Source: Hungatella_A sp034142505 (GTDB lineage Bacteria; Bacillota; Clostridia; Lachnospirales; Lachnospiraceae). Taken from it: a stretch of DNA of 64,000 nt. Positions 60,242-64,000 of the stretch are shown in pieces. How positions within the stretch are numbered: position 1 is the first letter of the stretch; every line of letters begins with the position of its first letter. The position numbers and the translations under genes were made by a program. Where the stretch lies: positions 1 through 64,000 of the forward strand of contig JAWZDV010000065.1 in NCBI GenBank assembly GCA_034142505.1, given 5' to 3'. The notes under the pieces are model-generated. The model had not been told where the DNA came from. It did no database searches and saw only the letters and a list, made by a program, of their open reading frames with translations.

Positions 60242-60967
60242 ATGTTATCAGGTTTTTTTAATTATGATAATCCGGTATGGCGGTTTATCGGGAAGTTTTG
60301 GGATGTAATTATGCTTAGTGTGCTGTGGATGGTGTGCAGCATACCGGTAGTAACCATTGGGGCGTCCACCACCGCCATGTATTATGTGACACTAAAGCTG
60401 GTTCGCGACGAGGACGGATATACCTTCCGCTCGTTTTTTAAGTCCTTTAAGGAGAATTTCAAGCAGTCTACCATCATCTGGATGATTTTCCTGGTGGCAG
60501 GAATCGTGCTGGGCGTGGACGTGTTCTTTTTTATCAAGGTATTTAATGGACCGGAGAATGTGAGAACCATCATGCTGGCGGTATTCATGGCCATGTGTTT
60601 TCTCTACTTTGCCATGTTTACCTATGTATTCCCTCTCCAGGCCAGATTCTATAACCCGGTGAAGCGGACGATCTTTAATGCATTTTTTATGTCCATCCGT
60701 CACCTGTTCCAGACCATCGGTATGCTGGTGATCGACGTGAGCGTGGTATTCTTGGCGTTCACCTACATTCCGCAGATTATCCTGTTCGGGGTGGCACTGA
60801 TTGCGTTTATCAATTCTTACATTCTGGCCGGTGTGTTCAAGAAGTATATGCCGGAGGATGAACAGAGACGGGAAGACGGCGAGATGAGACCGCTGTTTGC
60901 CGATGAGGATGAGGGGAAAGCCATAATGACGGAGGAAGCCTCCGGGGTGGAGAAAACACAGGAATAA
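60242..60967 (+). CDS. YesL-like DUF624 membrane protein
   Basis: A 241-residue protein with five hydrophobic segments. The family pattern is NPVWRFIGKFWDVIMLSVLW, then SIPVVTIGASTTAMYYVTLK and FFKSFKENFKQSTIIW. DUF624 proteins accompany carbohydrate uptake loci in Firmicutes; the function is not known. The acidic tail (about 205-241) is not part of the family core. GAGGA precedes ATG 60242; the frame upstream is not used. It is followed by a stem-loop. Confidence 0.85.
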   Translation: MLSGFFNYDNPVWRFIGKFWDVIMLSVLWMVCSIPVVTIGASTTAMYYVTLKLVRDEDGYTFRSFFKSFKENFKQSTIIWMIFLVAGIVLGVDVFFFIKVFNGPENVRTIMLAVFMAMCFLYFAMFTYVFPLQARFYNPVKRTIFNAFFMSIRHLFQTIGMLVIDVSVVFLAFTYIPQIILFGVALIAFINSYILAGVFKKYMPEDEQRREDGEMRPLFADEDEGKAIMTEEASGVEKTQE

Positions 60968-60978
60968 AGAGCAGTGAT

Positions 60979-61028
60979 AAAAACAGTAAGCATGGTTTCC
61001 GGGAGGATATCGTGTTTACTGTTTTTGC
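60979..61028 (+). terminator. Probable terminator of the DUF624 gene
   Basis: AAAAACAGTAA at 60979-60989 pairs with TTACTGTTTTT at 61016-61026 around a large inner loop. The T-run is part of the stem. Confidence 0.55.
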
Positions 61029-61072
61029 TTACTTTATGAAAGCGGTAAAGATAGATTTTGGTTATCTCTTAT

Positions 61073-61095
61073 GCTATACTTGTGGAAAGTATAGC
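61073..61095. promoter_or_regulatory. Operator-like palindrome at the Septu promoter
   Basis: GCTATACTT at 61073-61081 is inverted as AAGTATAGC at 61087-61095 with a five-base gap. TATACT at 61075-61080 within it is a candidate -10, so a bound repressor would block transcription. No clear -35 is seen. Confidence 0.55.
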
Positions 61096-61163
61096 AAAGT
61101 ATAGTTACAGTGTATCGTGGCACAATGTAATGAGAATATAAGAGTATTCAAAAAGGAGTCAAT

Positions 61164-62459
61164 ATGAAGATAGATTCTTTGTTATTAAGTGATTTTAGAG
61201 GAATTCATGAACTAGAGTTGAAATTAGATGGGAAGAGCACTGTTTTGTTTGGAATAAATGGTGTAGGTAAATCAACAGTTTTATCTGCTATTAATATCTT
61301 ATACGCCAGTATTATAAATAAAATAGTAAATCAACGATTCAAGCAGACCATTAATTTAGAACTTAGTGATATAAAAAGGGGAAAGGCATCTGCACAAGTT
61401 GCTGCCAGATTCCGATTTGAAAATGAAGAAAATGTATATTCATATGAAAAAATTATTTTTCACAATAATAAAAAAATTCATACGCCTAAAAAACTTGATG
61501 CATTGGTAGAGCATTATGAGCAATTATATATTGGAGAGGTGGAAATTGATGATGAAAATAATTTGCTGCAAAAAACACAGGACTTCAATCTGCCTATTTT
61601 TGTGAATTATGGTGTGAATCGATTAGTTTTAAAAACACCGCTTAGAATGAGAAAAGGGGAATCGTTTGGTCAATATTCTGCTTTTGAGCGTGCAATAGAA
61701 AACCAGATTGCTTTTGGTAAATTATTTGAATGGTTTTTAGAGCAGGAAACTTATGAGAACCAAATGAGGAGACAGGATGAAACTTATAGGGATAAGTCAT
61801 TAAATGCAGTAAAGAAAGCCATGTTAGCCATGCTGGATGGATATCAGGATATTCATATTGTGGCCAGGCCGTATTCTATGAGAATTATAAAAGAAAAAGA
61901 AAATTTGGATATACTACAGCTTTCTGATGGGGAGAAGTGTGTTTTGGCATTATTTGGAGATATAGCCAGAAGGCTTGCTCTGGCGAATCCGTCTTTAGAG
62001 AACCCTTTGGAGGGAACAGGTGTAGTTCTGATCGATGAGCTGGAACTTCACATGCATACTTTATGGCAGCGGAAAGCGATCGGAGTTTTAAAAGAAACAT
62101 TTCCTAACGTGCAATTTATTATTACGACACATTCGCCGCAGATTTTAGGTGAGGTCGATCAGGATTTTAATATTATTTCTCTTATACGGGAAGAAGAGAA
62201 CATTAAATTCAATTTTATTACTTCTTTATATGGGTTGGATTCCAATACTGTGCTGGAGGATATACTTAAGACAGATTCCATGGATGGGATGTTAAAAAAT
62301 AAGATTGATAGTATGTACGAATGTCTTGAAAGGCATGATTTTGATGAGGCAGAAACATTGGCGGATTTGATTGATGAAATCACGCTTCAGCGAAATACGG
62401 ATACAGTAAGGGCAAGAATATTGATAAAAAAAGGAAGACGAAGAAATGCGCAGGATTAG
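61164..62459 (+). CDS. ptuA: Septu-type ATPase PtuA
   Basis: A 431-residue SMC/ABC-like AAA ATPase. Walker A is GINGVGKST near residue 30, the signature-like motif LSDGEKCVLALF near 255, Walker B GVVLIDELELHMH near 285, and ITTHSPQILGEV follows. With PtuB it forms the Septu anti-phage system, in which the ATPase controls the nuclease. The start follows AAAGGAG. The pair is distinctly AT-rich compared with neighbours, indicating transfer. No reverse transcriptase is present, so this is stand-alone Septu, not retron Ec78. Confidence 0.85.
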   Translation: MKIDSLLLSDFRGIHELELKLDGKSTVLFGINGVGKSTVLSAINILYASIINKIVNQRFKQTINLELSDIKRGKASAQVAARFRFENEENVYSYEKIIFHNNKKIHTPKKLDALVEHYEQLYIGEVEIDDENNLLQKTQDFNLPIFVNYGVNRLVLKTPLRMRKGESFGQYSAFERAIENQIAFGKLFEWFLEQETYENQMRRQDETYRDKSLNAVKKAMLAMLDGYQDIHIVARPYSMRIIKEKENLDILQLSDGEKCVLALFGDIARRLALANPSLENPLEGTGVVLIDELELHMHTLWQRKAIGVLKETFPNVQFIITTHSPQILGEVDQDFNIISLIREEENIKFNFITSLYGLDSNTVLEDILKTDSMDGMLKNKIDSMYECLERHDFDEAETLADLIDEITLQRNTDTVRARILIKKGRRRNAQD

Positions 62460-63147
62460 AAAAAAAGAAACGCCGCTGCATTTGATCAATTGGATTGATG
62501 AGTTTCGGATTCGTTGTGGAGCAGAACCCTCCTATGATGATTTGGCGCAATCAGAAGAATATGGAAAATTGAAAAAAGAACTGCTTGCAGAGCAGGGATA
62601 TATCTGCTGTTATTGTGAAAAAGAAGTTGGAGTACGGGCAGGGGATGGAAGTAATATCGAACATTTTATGCCAAGGCATCCAGATAAAAGAGTATTGACC
62701 CCAGAAGAATGTGCAATTTGTCAGAGTGCAGAACTGGATTATGAAAATATGTTTGTCTCTTGTGGTGGAGAGGAACGGTACTCAGAAGACCACTGTAATA
62801 ATACAAAGAACAATTGGTTTGATTTTCATAACTGTATTTCACCTGCATCTGAAAAAATAGATGGATTGTTCGGTTTTAGACTGAACGGAAAGATATTTGC
62901 AGTGGACAACAATGTATGTGCTGAGAAGATGAGAGAAAACTTAAATCTAGATTCCTATGCACTTCGAAAGCAACGGGAAACAGCATATGATACAGTTCTG
63001 GAAGAGGAGTTTTCAGATGATACACTTCTGCAGGATGATGAGTATATCATGGAGACAATTGATATGTATCAGGAGAAAGATAAGAATGGCAGATATGAGC
63101 CGTTTTGTTCTATGATTACATATTGTTTGAGAGAGTATTTATTATAA
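62446..63147 (+). CDS. ptuB: Septu-type HNH nuclease PtuB
   Basis: A 233-residue HNH protein of the TIGR02646/PtuB type. The zinc/HNH region shows CCYCEKEVG with IEHFMPRHP, and later DYENMFVSCGG and HCNNTKNNWF, typical of this group. It is the predicted effector nuclease of the Septu pair. It overlaps ptuA by 14 bases, so the two are translationally coupled. The base composition is AT-rich like ptuA. Confidence 0.85.
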   Translation: MRRIRKKETPLHLINWIDEFRIRCGAEPSYDDLAQSEEYGKLKKELLAEQGYICCYCEKEVGVRAGDGSNIEHFMPRHPDKRVLTPEECAICQSAELDYENMFVSCGGEERYSEDHCNNTKNNWFDFHNCISPASEKIDGLFGFRLNGKIFAVDNNVCAEKMRENLNLDSYALRKQRETAYDTVLEEEFSDDTLLQDDEYIMETIDMYQEKDKNGRYEPFCSMITYCLREYLL

Positions 63148-63161
63148 TCAGATGTATTAGC

Positions 63162-63205
63162 AACAGGGCGGGATTTGGCAATCCTACCCTGTTATGCATT
63201 ATTTT
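63162..63205 (+). terminator. Terminator after ptuB
   Basis: AACAGGG 63162-63168 with CCCTGTT 63187-63193, and an inner GGATT 63171-63175 with AATCC 63180-63184, make a two-part stem followed by a T-rich stretch. Confidence 0.7.
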
Positions 63206-63208
63206 GGT

Positions 63209-63859
63209 TTATGCGACAAATCGGTACATCATAATATAGTGGCAGAGACTCCCGCCCATCACGAACAGATGGAAAATCTCATGGGAACCGAAGTATTTGT
63301 GTCTCGTGTTGAAGATCGGCAGCTTCAGCGCGTAGATCACACCGCCGATCGTATAGATAATGCCGCCTGCCAGCAGCCAGCCAAATGCCGCCGGCGGCAG
63401 AGCTTTCACAATTTTGCTGAAGGCCAGGACGCACACCCAGCCCATGGCGATGTAGATCACGGAGGAGAACCACTTGGGACAGGTGATCCAGCAGGCTTTG
63501 ATGATGATTCCCGCCAGGGCGATGCCCCAAACCAGGGCCAGCATGCCCCACCCGGTTTTATCGCCAAGCACTACCATACAGATCGGTGTATAGGTCCCTG
63601 CAATCAGGATAAAAATCATCATATGGTCCATCTTGCGCAGCATCTTATTCACCTTCGGTGAGATATCCAGCGTGTGGTAAATGGTGCTGGCCGCGTACAG
63701 CAGAATCATGCTGACAATAAAGATGGACAGAGCCACCAGCTGAACCTTCCCGGGTTCCCTGGATGCTTTGAGCAGTAATGGGGTGGCGGCAGCAATAGCG
63801 GCAACCATGCCGATGAAATGAGTGATAGCGCTGCCTGGATCTTTAATTTTGATACGCAT
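63209..63859 (-). CDS. Hemolysin-III family membrane protein (PAQR/TrhA-like)
   Basis: A 216-residue, seven-helix protein. Family residues are THFIGMVAAIAAATPLLL near the N-terminus, SSTIYH-type STIYHTLDISPKVNKMLRKM, DHMMIFILIAGTYTP and the C-terminal HEIFHLFVMGGSLCHYI with the zinc-ligand histidines. Members affect membrane lipid homeostasis. AAGGAGG precedes the ATG. A promoter with a palindrome lies upstream on this strand. Confidence 0.93.
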   Translation of the reverse strand: MRIKIKDPGSAITHFIGMVAAIAAATPLLLKASREPGKVQLVALSIFIVSMILLYAASTIYHTLDISPKVNKMLRKMDHMMIFILIAGTYTPICMVVLGDKTGWGMLALVWGIALAGIIIKACWITCPKWFSSVIYIAMGWVCVLAFSKIVKALPPAAFGWLLAGGIIYTIGGVIYALKLPIFNTRHKYFGSHEIFHLFVMGGSLCHYIMMYRFVA

Positions 63860-63917
63860 AAAAGTTACCTCCTTAAAATTGCTGATTATAAAACCAGTAT
63901 GTAAATGTGAATATTGT

Positions 63918-63985
63918 CATATGTAGTATTGAATACTATATGTACTCTTTTTATATACTATACACCGCTGCGGAGAGAAAATCAA
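63918..63985 (-). promoter_or_regulatory. Promoter and palindrome of the hemolysin-III gene
   Basis: On the minus strand, TTGATT (63980-63985) and TATAGT (63957-63962) are spaced 17 bases. Just downstream, 63918-63942 forms a near-perfect palindrome with centre AGTATT-C-AATACT, an operator candidate. Confidence 0.7.
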
Positions 63986-64000
63986 GGTATTTCAAAAAAA

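Noticed and set aside
61035..61048. cre-like sequence TGAAAGCGGTAAAG before ptuA
   Set aside because: Two mismatches at the conserved 3' end and no metabolic reason; likely chance.
61164..63147. Retron Ec78-type system
   Set aside because: PtuA and PtuB are present but there is no reverse transcriptase or msr/msd-like structure nearby.

Overview
The window looks like chromosome from an anaerobic gut Firmicute of the Lachnospiraceae (Enterocloster/Hungatella/Lachnoclostridium-like). This is inferred from strong AGGAGG-type ribosome sites, low-GC intergenic DNA around mid-GC genes, AgrA/LytTR and PucR regulators, many lipoprotein-type ABC binding proteins, and a yybP-ykoY riboswitch. I see no rRNA, tRNA, CRISPR array, transposase, integrase or phage structural gene. 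The species is not proven by anything here.

Layout. (1) 1-1890: AT-rich accessory piece with an XRE regulator, an ImmA/IrrE-type metallopeptidase and a third reading frame that may have been one gene with the peptidase. (2) 1940-14530: a long rightward surface-glycan cluster. It holds a complete GDP-D-glycero-D-manno-heptose pathway (hddC, hddA, gmhB, gmhA), a GT2 enzyme, two polytopic membrane proteins, rfbF-rfbG-rfbH for a CDP-3,6-dideoxyhexose intermediate, a LicD-like transferase and a membrane-tethered GT2. Two members of a dispersed palindromic repeat lie inside it, one a 147-bp cloverleaf. (3) 14680-25430: a small XRE protein, a LysR regulator and a divergent uronate-polysaccharide locus: GH28, a Dpp/Opp-type ABC importer with fused ATPases, mannonate dehydratase and an alginate-lyase-family enzyme. 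A third palindromic repeat lies in this operon. (4) 25425-30181: BCCT transporter, lipoprotein, zinc-phospholipase-C-like protein and an AGCS amino-acid symporter.

(5) 30309-38741: one tightly packed nine-gene unit: a SIS-domain protein, two NitT/TauT-type binding proteins, two permeases, two ATPases, a sensor kinase and a NarL-type regulator. The two ATPases carry complementary defects that fall in the same composite ATP site. I consider this the best candidate for an undescribed system. (6) 38749-39986: a consensus promoter, a Mn2+-type yybP-ykoY riboswitch with a readable terminator/anti-terminator switch, and a CaCA antiporter. (7) 40174-47428: an M81 (MlrC-like) peptidase, a divergent PucR regulator, a carbohydrate-type ABC importer and a DUF1177 protein, possibly a catabolic set of unknown substrate.

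(8) 47461-58060: an Eis-like acetyltransferase, then an AgrA/AgrC-like LytTR pair followed by a GH2 enzyme, a domain-permuted double-anchored GH3, a small membrane protein and a GPH sugar symporter. A LytTR-style 9-12-9 direct repeat stands just upstream of GH2. (9) 58201-60967: cyclophilin, GNAT, a membrane protein and a YesL-like DUF624 protein. (10) 61073-63193: an AT-rich two-gene Septu-type defence module (PtuA ATPase, PtuB HNH nuclease) with an operator-like palindrome at its promoter. (11) 63209-63985: a hemolysin-III family protein with its promoter.

Starts were chosen by Shine-Dalgarno position and family length, so several differ from the longest open frame.
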